This document shows, piece by piece, positions 1 to 6,595 of a DNA stretch of 23,452 nucleotides. The translations under genes were made by a program, and so were the position numbers. The stretch spans positions 1-23,452 of IMG/VR virus record IMGVR_UViG_3300037488_000226, one strand, 5' to 3'. The notes under the pieces are model-generated. The model saw nothing but the letters and a program-made list of their open reading frames with translations, did no database searches and was not told where the DNA came from. The DNA comes from a virus. Each line of letters opens with the position of its first letter. Positions within the stretch are counted from its first letter, which is position 1.

Positions 1-1262
1 TGGCTATCATGCAGGCGAAGAGGGGCGGCGCTGGCGCTGGTGATGCCGTTCCCAAGAAGAGCGGCGGCAAGGTCAGCAAGGCAAACTGGGAACACTCCAA
101 GGCTGACTTGAAGCAGGACAAAAAGCTCTCCAAGAAGCACGGCATGTCGATGGAAAAGTGGGAGAAGTCCAAGCTTGATGGCAAGCATGACGCCCAGCAG
201 TCCTCCAAGGGCTTGAAGGGCGGTGGCCGCGCCAAGAAGTTCGTCGGCGGTGGCATGCCCTATGAGGGCGCTAACTTCGGCATCCCGCAGGGTGTTGGCA
301 CCAGCAAGATGCGCCAGTTGACCGGCTACAAGAAGGGCGGTCGTGCTGGCAAGCAGGATGGCGGCGCTAATGAAGCTGACGGCTTCCTGCGCGACTACTA
401 CGCCAACACCATGACTGGCCGCACCCTTGATAAGGCCGCGCGGGCTATGGGCATGAAGAACCCCTACGCTGAAAGCGACAGCGTGGAGTACATGGACCCG
501 AAGGTCATGCGCAAGGGCAAGGGCGACCGCCTGCCGGTTCGCAGCAACGACAAGTATGAGGATCGTCCGCTTGTCGAAGGCATGGATGCCCCTCCGTACA
601 AGAAGGGCGGCAAGGTTGACCATTCGGCTCACAAGGCCATTGGTCACGCTGTCGGCGCTGCACTCCGTGCCTACAACGACCATGAGGATGAAGAGGCTGG
701 CGAACGCAAGGAACGCAAGTCTGGTGGCCGCATTGGCAAGGCTAACGGCGGCGGCTTCGGTGGCTTTGGCGAGGACATGAACAACCCCAAGTCCAAGCCC
801 ATGAACTCTGGCGGCAAGAGCAAGACCCCGGTCGTTAACATCACGATCAACTCTGAGCCGAAGATGCCTATGGGTCCGGTTCCGGGTGGGCCGATCCCGC
901 TTGGCGCTCCTCCCATGCCCCCTCCGGGCGCTCCCATGATGGGTCCTAGCATGGGCGCTCCGGGTGGCGCTCCCGGTGGACCTCCGGGCGGTGGCATGCC
1001 CCCCGGCCTGATGGAAGCTCTGGCTGGTGCTGGTGGCCCCGGTGGTCCCGGTGGAATGCCGCCCATGCCCCGCAAGTCTGGTGGCCGCACCAACCCCATG
1101 ACGGCTGGCGCTGGCTCCGGTGAGGGCCGCCTTCAGAAGGCTGACTGGTATGGCGCTCGCGCTGCCCGTGCCGCTGGCGGCAAGATTGGCATGACTGCCG
1201 GTGCTGGCTCCGGTGTTGGCCGCAAGCAGAAGATTGACGCCTACGGGAAGAAGGCATACTGA
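1..1262 (+). CDS. Lys/Gly-rich basic phage protein with repeated K-S/K-G-G-K/R motifs (5' end at window edge)
   Basis: A basic protein of about 417 residues from the ATG at base 9. The frame is open to the window edge, and bases 1-2 (tg) preceded by one unseen base would form a start codon, so translation may begin one base outside the window (M-A-I-M-Q). Short motifs such as KKSGGK, KKGGR, KKGGK and KSGGR recur along the chain. Residues about 285-355 are Pro/Gly/Met-rich low complexity. The C terminus carries two near-copies of [11 protein letters not shown] followed by a basic segment. There is no recognisable enzymatic domain. The composition suggests an unstructured nucleic-acid-binding or packaged virion protein, which is inference. 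It lies just upstream of head assembly genes and is followed by a hairpin region and a terminator. The small gene at 6596 has the same style of motif. Confidence 0.7.
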   Translation, partial: AIMQAKRGGAGAGDAVPKKSGGKVSKANWEHSKADLKQDKKLSKKHGMSMEKWEKSKLDGKHDAQQSSKGLKGGGRAKKFVGGGMPYEGANFGIPQGVGTSKMRQLTGYKKGGRAGKQDGGANEADGFLRDYYANTMTGRTLDKAARAMGMKNPYAESDSVEYMDPKVMRKGKGDRLPVRSNDKYEDRPLVEGMDAPPYKKGGKVDHSAHKAIGHAVGAALRAYNDHEDEEAGERKERKSGGRIGKANGGGFGGFGEDMNNPKSKPMNSGGKSKTPVVNITINSEPKMPMGPVPGGPIPLGAPPMPPPGAPMMGPSMGAPGGAPGGPPGGGMPPGLMEALAGAGGPGGPGGMPPMPRKSGGRTNPMTAGAGSGEGRLQKADWYGARAARAAGGKIGMTAGAGSGVGRKQKIDAYGKKAY

Positions 1263-1269
1263 TAGATAG

Positions 1270-1334
1270 CCGCAGCGGACCTGTCGCCCCCGCGTCAGGA
1301 AAGTGGAAGCCCTCTGGGTTTCCTGCCGCTGCGG
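1270..1334 (+). other. Bulged nested inverted repeat in the 3' untranslated region
   Basis: The outer arms ccgcagcgg (1270-1278) and ccgctgcgg (1326-1334) are perfect reverse complements. The inner arms caggaaa (1296-1302) and tttcctg (1319-1325) are also perfect complements. The two 3' arms are contiguous, while the 5' arms are separated by 17 bases, so the RNA would form a long stem with one large bulge. It lies between the stop codon and the terminator. Its role is unknown; RNA stabilisation or a processing site is possible. Confidence 0.5.
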
Positions 1335-1346
1335 ACCAAAAGATTG

Positions 1347-1379
1347 AGGCCGGGTGTAAAATCCCGGCCTTTTTTATAT
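1347..1379 (+). terminator. Rho-independent terminator
   Basis: A perfect 8-bp stem, aggccggg (1347-1354) with cccggcct (1363-1370), has an 8-base loop and is followed at once by a run of six T then AT. It ends the transcript of the upstream basic protein. Confidence 0.9.
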
Positions 1380-1422
1380 CTGGTGAATGAATTTTTACAT
1401 TGCTTGTAAGTTAATGGATTTT

Positions 1423-1441
1423 GGTAACAACACTGGTTACC
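1423..1441 (+). other. Short inverted repeat just before the 1450 start
   Basis: ggtaac (1423-1428) and gttacc (1436-1441) are perfect complements with a 7-base loop. It ends 8 bases before ATG 1450 and could be a small hairpin affecting ribosome access, or an operator-like site. This may be chance. Confidence 0.3.
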
Positions 1442-1449
1442 TACCAAGC

Positions 1450-1665
1450 ATGGTGCAGACTTATGATACTTTTTGGCAGAAGATATTTGCAAAGAGGTTA
1501 GGCGAAGCGGCATCGCGTGAAAGCGAGCGCATCGTCACCGGAAATGCTGAAGATTTTGCTGACTATAAGTATCAGGCGGGCATCATCCGTGGCCTTAACA
1601 TCGCCCACGATTTGATTGACGATGTTAACAGTGAAATCAACAAGGCAGAACAGGGGAGCAAGTAA
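1450..1665 (+). CDS. Small phage protein of unknown function
   Basis: A 71-residue soluble, mixed-charge, probably helical protein beginning M-V-Q-T-Y-D-T-F-W. I do not recognise a family with certainty; short proteins of this kind lie near portal, co-chaperonin and scaffold genes in podovirus-like genomes. An in-frame ATG at 1387 would add 21 residues, but that stretch is AT-rich, unlike the rest, and begins only a few bases after the terminator, so ATG 1450 is preferred. Neither start has a good ribosome site. A ggtaac/gttacc inverted repeat (1423-1441) lies where the site for ATG 1450 would be. The stop codon overlaps the next start (TAATG at 1663-1667), indicating coupled translation with the GroES-like gene. 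Confidence 0.65.
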   Translation: MVQTYDTFWQKIFAKRLGEAASRESERIVTGNAEDFADYKYQAGIIRGLNIAHDLIDDVNSEINKAEQGSK

Positions 1666-2057
1666 TGCCGTACATGCGTATGGAGCATTCGGACGATCCT
1701 GCGGAGTTGATCCGCAAGGAAATGGGCGACATCAACGACATTGAGATTTTCCATAACCAAGTCCTTGTCGCCATCTACATCCGCCCGGAAAAGACCAAGA
1801 GCGGACTGTATCTCTCAGCCCAGACGCGGGAAGAGGACAAGTATCAGGGCAAGGTTGGCCTCATCATCAAGAAGGGCGCTGATGCGTTTGTTGATGACAG
1901 CGGCAAGTGGTTCAAGGGCGTCAAGCTTGATGTTGGCAATTGGATTTACTTCCGCCCCAGCGATGGCTGGCAGATCACGGTTCACGGGCAGCTTTGCCGC
2001 ATTCTGGATGACACTGATGTCCGTGGCCGCATCCCAGCACCTGACGCTGTTTGGTAG
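1665..2057 (+). CDS. GroES-like co-chaperonin
   Basis: A 130-residue protein that fits a chaperonin-10 fold from about residue 30. It has a beta strand NQVLVAIYIRPE, a mobile-loop-like KTKSGLYLS segment (about 43-51) and a KYQGKVGLIIKKG strand (about 59-71). The dome-to-base pattern KLDVGNWIYF (about 87-96) follows, then a final strand QLCRILDDTDVRGRI. GroES caps the GroEL ring for protein folding, and some phages carry their own cap (T4 gp31 is the known case) for capsid folding. Compared with bacterial GroES of about 97 residues, there is an extra N-terminal segment of about 28 residues and a C-terminal tail ending in DAVW. ATG 1665 overlaps the previous stop and follows a ggggag ribosome site. 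No GroEL gene is in the window, so it would act with the host chaperonin. Confidence 0.75.
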   Translation: MPYMRMEHSDDPAELIRKEMGDINDIEIFHNQVLVAIYIRPEKTKSGLYLSAQTREEDKYQGKVGLIIKKGADAFVDDSGKWFKGVKLDVGNWIYFRPSDGWQITVHGQLCRILDDTDVRGRIPAPDAVW

Positions 2058-2068
2058 GAGATAAGTTA

Positions 2069-2959
2069 ATGGCAGACGAAGAAGTTAAGACAGAAGAAGA
2101 AATCATCATCAAGGACGCACCGGAAAAGGCTGAAGCGCCTGAGCTGGAAGCGAATGATGAGATTACGCCTGATGTCGGCATTGAAGCCCTGAAAATTCAG
2201 CTTGAACAGGAGCGCATGGCTCGCGCTGACGCTGAAGGCAGAGCTAGGGCGGCAAGCGAACACGCTGCACGCGCGGGCGCGGAGGTGCAGGATAGCAACT
2301 TGCAGCTTATCGTTAGCGCGATTGATAGCGTTAACCGCACCAACTACATGCTGAAGCGCGACTATGCGGCGGCCATGTCGGCTGGCAACTTTGAACAGGC
2401 GGCTGAAATCCAGTCGCAGATGTCGATCAACGGGGCGAAGATGCTCCAGTTGGAGAATGGAAGGGCGGCACTTGAGCAACGGATTGCCAATCCCCCGCCA
2501 AGGCAGCAAGAAGCACCGCTGGACCCTGTCGAAGCCATCGCTTCCCAGTTGTCGCCCCGTTCTGCGGCGTGGGTCAGGGCGCATCCTGAGTGCGTCAAGG
2601 ACAGGCGGCTGTACATGAAGATGGTTGGCGCGCACAACATCGCGGTCGCTGACGGTTTTCAGGCGGATACAGATGAGTATTTCTCTGAAATTGAGCGCCA
2701 GATGGGCTACCGCAAGCCCCAGACGGCGGTCGCACGCGAGGAAGCCGAAGAACCGACCTCAATGGCGGCCAAGCCCATGACCAGAAAGCCACAGCCGCCC
2801 GCCGCGCCCTCCTCTAGGACCGCTGGAAACGGCTCCGCAGGCCGCAACACGGTCACTTTGAACTCCGCAGAGCGTGAAATGGCGTCGATCATGGGCATGA
2901 CGCCGGAAGAATACGCGAAAAACAAGGTTGCCCTGAAAAAAGAAGGGAAATTGCAGTGA
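2069..2959 (+). CDS. Scaffold-like coiled-coil head assembly protein
   Basis: A 296-residue protein. The start is ATG 2069 after taggaga; an upstream in-frame TTG at 2051 is not needed. The first 40 residues are strongly acidic (E/D-rich). Residues about 40-160 are Ala/Glu/Arg/Gln-rich and predicted helical coiled coil. A Pro-rich linker runs about 230-255, and the tail is basic (TPEEYAKNKVALKKEGKLQ). An acidic start, a helical middle and a basic tail, placed before the capsid gene, are typical of phage scaffolding proteins, whose basic C terminus binds capsid subunits and which leave the prohead. The assignment rests on composition and position rather than on a conserved active site. The stop overlaps the next start (TGATG at 2957-2961). 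Confidence 0.6.
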   Translation: MADEEVKTEEEIIIKDAPEKAEAPELEANDEITPDVGIEALKIQLEQERMARADAEGRARAASEHAARAGAEVQDSNLQLIVSAIDSVNRTNYMLKRDYAAAMSAGNFEQAAEIQSQMSINGAKMLQLENGRAALEQRIANPPPRQQEAPLDPVEAIASQLSPRSAAWVRAHPECVKDRRLYMKMVGAHNIAVADGFQADTDEYFSEIERQMGYRKPQTAVAREEAEEPTSMAAKPMTRKPQPPAAPSSRTAGNGSAGRNTVTLNSAEREMASIMGMTPEEYAKNKVALKKEGKLQ

Positions 2960-3546
2960 TGAGCGACGATAACATGCCCGAAATCGTGAAAAAGAAGCCC
3001 GGTCGGCCCGCAAAGGTCATTGAGGACATGCGTCCTGAGCCTGTTGGCGAGGTTCGTGAGGAAATGCGTGCATCCAAGCGCGAAGAAGACCCGCGTGCGC
3101 GTGCAGAGCGCAGGGCGGCTGAAATCCGACAGCATCTGAAGGGCGATACCAGCGATGGGGCGGATCGTTTCTTCGTTGATCCGCGCATTATCCCTGACGG
3201 ATGGTCCTACGAATGGAAACGTAAGACCATTTGGGGCAAGGAAGACCCGGCACATGAAGTTGAACTGGCCCGTCAGGGCTGGGAAGCTGTTCCGGCAAGC
3301 CGCCACCCGCAGATGATGCCCAAGGGCAATTGGCAGACCATCGACCGTGACGGAATGGTGCTTATGGAGCGCCCGAAGGTGCTTACTGATGACATCCACA
3401 AGGAAAATCTCAGGAAGGCGCGTCTTCAGGTCCGGGCAAAGGAAGCCCAGCTTACTCAGGCACCGGAAGGCACATTTGAACGCGACGATCCGCGCGTCAG
3501 GCCCAGCATCAAGAAGTCCTTTGAGGCCATGCCGATAGAAGACTAA
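2959..3546 (+). CDS. Basic phage protein with AT-hook-like motif
   Basis: 195 residues from ATG 2959, overlapping the upstream stop by one base; an in-frame GTG at 2956 is possible. The N terminus contains KKKPGRPAKV (about 11-20), whose basic-flanked GRP core looks like an AT-hook for minor-groove DNA binding. Residues about 30-65 are charged and helical. The central part holds IPDGWSYEWKRKTIWG and GWEAVPASRHPQMMPKG, then LMERPK. This GW-x2-V-x3-RHP and LMERPK pattern I associate, from memory, with a conserved but unnamed protein near the scaffold and capsid of environmental phages. There are no membrane segments. The gene closes the head-assembly unit and is followed by a terminator. The function is unknown; a DNA- or scaffold-associated head factor is inference. 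Confidence 0.65.
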   Translation: MSDDNMPEIVKKKPGRPAKVIEDMRPEPVGEVREEMRASKREEDPRARAERRAAEIRQHLKGDTSDGADRFFVDPRIIPDGWSYEWKRKTIWGKEDPAHEVELARQGWEAVPASRHPQMMPKGNWQTIDRDGMVLMERPKVLTDDIHKENLRKARLQVRAKEAQLTQAPEGTFERDDPRVRPSIKKSFEAMPIED

Positions 3547-3565
3547 GTTAACGTGAGGGGCTAGT

Positions 3566-3604
3566 AACCGCCGTCTATTAACTTAGGCGGCGGTTTACTT
3601 TTGC
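3566..3604 (+). terminator. Rho-independent terminator
   Basis: A 12-bp stem with one G-U pair (3566-3577 with 3584-3595) has the loop ttaact. It is followed by an interrupted T-rich tail (TACTTTTG). It lies 20 bases after the stop codon of the AT-hook-like gene and separates the head-assembly unit from the capsid unit. Confidence 0.75.
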
Positions 3605-3607
3605 CTA

Positions 3608-3636
3608 TTGTCAAGTTGCAAGTTTTGTTTTACAAA
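3608..3636 (+). promoter_or_regulatory. Candidate sigma70-type promoter for the capsid unit
   Basis: TTGTCA (3608-3613) and TACAAA (3631-3636) are spaced by 17 bases, giving 5 of 6 and 4 of 6 matches to consensus. It directly follows a terminator and precedes the decoration and capsid genes, a sensible place for a promoter. The match is modest and unproven; a phage-encoded polymerase could use other sites. Confidence 0.35.
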
Positions 3637-3654
3637 CATTCCATTCCTTCCCGG

Positions 3655-3698
3655 CGAAGGATTAACCTTCGTTTGATTGTCCTACGACCCGGTGTCGT
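3655..3698 (+). other. Two small hairpins in the leader of the capsid unit
   Basis: The first is cgaagg/ccttcg (3655-3660 with 3666-3671), loop attaa. The second is acgac/gtcgt (3684-3688 with 3694-3698), loop ccggt, followed by four T including its last paired base. Both lie between the candidate promoter and the ribosome site (taggag, about 3717-3722). Such 5' hairpins can stabilise an abundant capsid mRNA. Weak termination is an alternative. Confidence 0.4.
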
Positions 3699-3731
3699 TT
3701 TGTGATGATCGTCCTCTAGGAGAAGACCGGG

Positions 3732-4319
3732 ATGGCTAACACCAACGCTCCCTTCGGTTTCCGCCAGTACAGTGGTACTGGTTCTGCGCCGACATACGAA
3801 CAGACCGTTCGTAAGATCGCGTCCAACAACACGACCGCCATTTTCTTTGGCGATGCTGTGATCCCGCTCAACACTGGTTACATTGCTCAGGCTACCGCCA
3901 GCACTGTCCAGCTTGCTGGCATTTTTGCTGGCTGCAAGTACGTTTCTACTTCGCAGAAGCGCACGACTTGGTCGAATTACTGGCCGGGTTCTGACGCCAC
4001 TGGCGATGTTGAAGCCTATGTCATTGATGACCCGAATGCCAAGTTCTTGGTTCAGGCTGGCGGAACGGCTGTGACGCTTGCTGATGTCGGCAACAACATT
4101 CAGCTTAATGTCGGCACAGGCAACACTGCCACTGGCATTTCTGGCATGTATGCAGAATCGGTCAACACGACTATTACGCTGCCCTTCAAGGTTGTAGGTC
4201 TGGTGGAATCCCCTCCGGGCGCTAACGGCACGGACGCGGCATCTGCCTACAACCAGATCATCGTGCAGTTCAACAACACCGCAGCCCGCGCCAATGGTGC
4301 TGGCCCTGTCGGCATCTAA
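3732..4319 (+). CDS. Probable head decoration / capsid-associated protein
   Basis: A 195-residue, beta-rich, Ala/Thr/Gly/Asn-rich protein with no signal peptide or membrane segment. It begins MANTNAPFGFRQYSGTG and ends in a low-complexity NNTAARANGAGPVGI tail. Placed 13 bases before the probable major capsid gene and read in the same unit, it resembles the small capsid-stabilising or decoration proteins that precede or follow the capsid gene in many tailed phages. No residue-level signature proves this. The start is supported by taggag about 9 bases upstream. Its stop sits just before the capsid gene's ribosome site; the TAA forms the start of AAGGAG. Confidence 0.6.
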   Translation: MANTNAPFGFRQYSGTGSAPTYEQTVRKIASNNTTAIFFGDAVIPLNTGYIAQATASTVQLAGIFAGCKYVSTSQKRTTWSNYWPGSDATGDVEAYVIDDPNAKFLVQAGGTAVTLADVGNNIQLNVGTGNTATGISGMYAESVNTTITLPFKVVGLVESPPGANGTDAASAYNQIIVQFNNTAARANGAGPVGI

Positions 4320-4332
4320 GGAGTAATGACCA

Positions 4333-5244
4333 ATGGCTGTTAACCTTAGTGCCATCAAAGACCTTCTCCTGCCGGGACTTCGCGGCATTGAAGGCAAGTA
4401 CGAACAGATTCCGTCCCAGTACGACAAGATTTTCACCAAGCACGAAAGCCGCATGGCTCTGGAGCGCACTGCTGAAATGCGCTATCTGGGTCTTGCCCAG
4501 CTTAAGACCGAAGGCGGACAGACCGCTTTCGACAACGGCGCTGGTGAGCGTTATGTCTACAATCAGGAACACACGGAAATCGCCCTTGGCTATGCGATCA
4601 CTCGCAAGGCCATTGATGACAACCTGTACAAGACACAGTTCCAGCCGTCTAACCTTGGCCTGATTGAGTCCTTCAATCAGACGAAGGAAATCTACGGCGC
4701 GAACGTCATCAACACTTCGACAACGTACAATGCGTCTGTCGGCGGTGACGGTGTCGCTCTTGTCGCCACCAATCACCCGATTGATGGCGGCACGGTTGCC
4801 AACCGTCCTGCAACTGACGTTGAACTGAACGAAGCGACCCTGCTTGCGGGCATGATCGCCATCCGTACAGCTTTCAAGGATCAGGCCGGTCTTAAGGTGT
4901 TCGCTCGCGCTCGCAAGTTGCTGGTTCCCCCGCAGCTTGAGCCGGTCGCGATCCGCCTCACAAAGTCTGAACTGCGCCCCGGTACAGCGGATAACGATGT
5001 CAATGCGATCATCAGCACTTCGGGCGGTCTGCCTGAAGGCTACATGACCAACGACTTCCTCACATCCGCCACAGCTTGGTTCCTTCTCACCAACATCGAC
5101 GGCCTCTCCTACATGGAGCGCGTCAAGTTTGAGACGGACATGCAGGTTGACTTTGTAACGGACAATTTGCTGGTCAAGGGGTATGAAAGATACTCCTTCG
5201 GCTATTATAATTTCCGGAGCATCTGGGGCAGCCTTCCTACCTAA
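4333..5244 (+). CDS. Probable major capsid protein (HK97-fold type)
   Basis: A 303-residue protein. The N-terminal region MAVNLSAIKDLLLPGLRGIEG is followed by a charged helix. The middle region has a QTAFDNGAGERYVYNQEHTE segment and an ALGYAITRKAIDD helix, as in P-domain and E-loop regions of HK97-fold capsids. Later comes ALVATNHPIDGG, then LKVFARARKLLVPPQLEP, a pattern common in capsid proteins that resemble Mu gpT. The C terminus YERYSFGYYNFRSIWGSLPT fits a final A-domain strand. Position after scaffold and decoration genes and length near 300 residues agree. The start ATG 4333 lies 9 bases after AAGGAG. The stop codon is inside a terminator-like palindrome. Confidence 0.75.
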   Translation: MAVNLSAIKDLLLPGLRGIEGKYEQIPSQYDKIFTKHESRMALERTAEMRYLGLAQLKTEGGQTAFDNGAGERYVYNQEHTEIALGYAITRKAIDDNLYKTQFQPSNLGLIESFNQTKEIYGANVINTSTTYNASVGGDGVALVATNHPIDGGTVANRPATDVELNEATLLAGMIAIRTAFKDQAGLKVFARARKLLVPPQLEPVAIRLTKSELRPGTADNDVNAIISTSGGLPEGYMTNDFLTSATAWFLLTNIDGLSYMERVKFETDMQVDFVTDNLLVKGYERYSFGYYNFRSIWGSLPT

Positions 5245-5262
5245 TTGATTTAATTAGGTTTT
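5239..5262 (+). terminator. AT-rich hairpin at the end of the capsid gene (weak terminator)
   Basis: acctaatt (5239-5246) and aattaggt (5252-5259) form a perfect 8-bp stem with loop gattt, followed by TTTTG. The capsid stop codon TAA (5242-5244) lies in the 5' arm. AT-rich stem, so weak alone; a stronger terminator follows at 5297. Confidence 0.45.
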
Positions 5263-5296
5263 GAGGTTTTACACAGACACCTCTTGAAAAGATAAG

Positions 5297-5342
5297 TCCT
5301 CCGGTGTATCGGTTAAAAGCCAAACATCGGAGGATTTTTTTT
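5297..5342 (+). terminator. Terminator hairpin that also contains the ribosome site of the next gene
   Basis: An 11-bp stem with one G-U pair (5297-5307 with 5324-5334) and a 16-base loop is followed by eight T (5335-5342). The 3' arm contains GGAGGA (5329-5334), the best possible Shine-Dalgarno sequence for ATG 5343, and the T run is exactly the spacer. Transcripts would mostly end here, and readthrough transcripts would have the ribosome site paired, so the endonuclease would be kept low from the capsid transcript. Confidence 0.8.
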
Positions 5343-6017
5343 ATGCAAGGCAAAGCAAAGATACCTGATTTTACTCATCAGGATGTTTTAGACGCGCTTG
5401 AATATAATCCCGCCACTGGGGTGTTTAAGTGGAAAATCCGCCCTAGTAAAAACATTGCTCCCGGTTCTCAAGCTGGCGGCAACTTAAAGGGCAACGGATA
5501 TCGCTACATAAGCTTTAGGGGTCATGAGCTTACTGAGGGTAGGCTGGCATGGTTTTACGTGACTGGCGAATGGCCTGAGCGCCGCATTCGTTATAAAAAT
5601 GGAAAACCAGATGATAGCCGCTTTGAGAACATGACTTTGTTCAATGGCATTGGCGGTGAATACAACCATAAAACACGCGAAGGGCGTAATCAGTATCTTC
5701 GCCAGTATAGGAAAGCTTCTCCAGAACTTGAGAAGGCGCGTGCATTGCGGGCTGATTTTGGTATTTCCTTAGAGAAATACAATCAAATGTTAGAAGCTCA
5801 AATCGGACTGTGCGCGATTTGCAAACAACCAGAAACCCACAAAAGAGACGGAAAAGTTAAGGCCCTTGCCGTTGACCACCATCATGGAACTGGGAAAATT
5901 CGTGGCCTTCTTTGCTCTGATTGCAACACCGGAATTGGCAAGCTAAAGGACGATGTTAACGTACTAAGCAACGCCATTGACTACTTGCGCAAGCACAACA
6001 TTGATGATACCAATTAG
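5343..6017 (+). CDS. HNH endonuclease: degenerate HNH_3-like N-terminal half fused to an Endonuclease VII-like domain
   Basis: 224 residues from ATG 5343, chosen because GGAGGA lies 8 bases upstream; an in-frame GTG at 5304 lies inside the terminator. The C-terminal domain (about 135-220) matches phage Endonuclease VII. It has zinc cysteines CAIC (157, 160) and CSDC (191, 194), VDHHHGTGKIRGLL with Asp178/His179 as catalytic candidates, and Asn195. The N-terminal half (about 10-100) follows the HNH_3 plan (YNPATGVFKWK, RLAWFYVTGEWP, ENM). However, the usual HRLAW is GRLAW and the usual DHINGD is RYKNGK, so its catalytic histidines are gone. Such enzymes cut double-stranded or branched DNA, and free-standing copies behave as mobile homing genes. 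It separates the capsid gene from the next structural gene and is more AT-rich than its neighbours. Confidence 0.85.
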   Translation: MQGKAKIPDFTHQDVLDALEYNPATGVFKWKIRPSKNIAPGSQAGGNLKGNGYRYISFRGHELTEGRLAWFYVTGEWPERRIRYKNGKPDDSRFENMTLFNGIGGEYNHKTREGRNQYLRQYRKASPELEKARALRADFGISLEKYNQMLEAQIGLCAICKQPETHKRDGKVKALAVDHHHGTGKIRGLLCSDCNTGIGKLKDDVNVLSNAIDYLRKHNIDDTN

Positions 6018-6041
6018 GAGGCGGCTAAAACCGTCTCCTTT
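6016..6041 (+). terminator. Hairpin with short T tail after the endonuclease gene
   Basis: aggaggcgg (6016-6024) and ccgtctcct (6031-6039) form a 9-bp stem with one G-U pair and loop ctaaaa, followed by only two further T. The stop codon TAG (6015-6017) overlaps the 5' arm. Likely terminator, but the tail is short. Confidence 0.55.
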
Positions 6042-6050
6042 CTGGTGTAA

Positions 6051-6101
6051 CTTGCTGTACCGACCGTACCAGCGGACTTTGCACAGACGGTACAGCGCAA
6101 G
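6051..6101 (+). other. Long imperfect hairpin in the leader of the 6117 gene
   Basis: cttgctgtaccg (6051-6062) pairs with cggtacag (6088-6095) plus caag (6098-6101), giving 12 pairs with a 2-base bulge around a 25-base loop. It ends 3 bases before the ribosome site aaggagg. The loop contains a further gaccgtacc segment that could pair alternatively with ggtac, allowing two structures. This is a leader RNA element of unknown role. Confidence 0.5.
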
Positions 6102-6116
6102 TGCAAGGAGGTTCCT

Positions 6117-6572
6117 GTGGGAACTACCACCTTTTCGGGGCCGATCAAGGCAGGCCCCATTCAGAACACCAGTGGCACGACCCTTGGCCGGGATGTGAAG
6201 AACACCGGTTTTGTTGTCATGTCTCAGGTTGTCGCGATCACTCAGGCGGGTACTGCAACAGCCCTTGGGACGCGAATTGTCCTTCCGGTAAACAGCCACA
6301 TCCTGAACATCCAGTTGCTTGCCACTGTCGCATGGACTGGTGCCGCCACAACTCTTAGCGTTGGAACTAGCGCAACCTCCACGGAACTTGTTTCTGCTGG
6401 TGCTGGTGGCGCGATTGGTCTGTCCGCGCTGACACCCGGAACGGATGCAACACGCACCGCGAACTGGGATGACACAGGGACAGCGGACAAGCGCATTTTT
6501 GTCCTTTCCGCAAACACTGGCTCTGGTGTTGGCACCCTGACGGTGCGCTACATTCAGGCTCACGATTCGTAA
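6117..6572 (+). CDS. Small structural-type phage protein
   Basis: 151 residues from GTG 6117, supported by aaggagg (6105-6111) with a 5-base spacer; no ATG fits better. It is Thr/Ala/Gly/Val-rich and looks all-beta, with alternating short strands (VVMSQVVAITQ, TRIVLPVNSHILNIQLLATVAW, TLTVRYIQAHDS). There is no signal peptide, membrane helix or cysteine. The TTFSGPIKAGPIQNTSGTTLG start resembles small capsid-associated proteins found after the capsid gene in environmental phages, from memory only. It would have followed the capsid gene directly before the endonuclease gene was inserted. Virion protein of unknown position is the safest description. Confidence 0.6.
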   Translation: MGTTTFSGPIKAGPIQNTSGTTLGRDVKNTGFVVMSQVVAITQAGTATALGTRIVLPVNSHILNIQLLATVAWTGAATTLSVGTSATSTELVSAGAGGAIGLSALTPGTDATRTANWDDTGTADKRIFVLSANTGSGVGTLTVRYIQAHDS

Positions 6573-6595
6573 TTCTCACAAAAGGAACTGAGAAA

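Noticed and set aside
4326-4343. Five-codon frame overlapping the capsid start
   Set aside because: It is only two bases from the AAGGAG site, too close for initiation; the site fits the capsid ATG 4333.
3630-4469. Long antisense reading frame of 279 codons over the decoration and capsid genes
   Set aside because: It mirrors well-supported + strand genes, has no ribosome site or family motif, and no other gene here is on the - strand.
5284-5315. TTGAAA box as a promoter for the endonuclease gene
   Set aside because: The matching -10 would be TATCGG at about 17 bases, a poor fit, and would lie inside the terminator stem.
5304-5342. GTG 5304 as the endonuclease start
   Set aside because: It lies in the terminator stem and has no ribosome site; ATG 5343 has GGAGGA at ideal distance.
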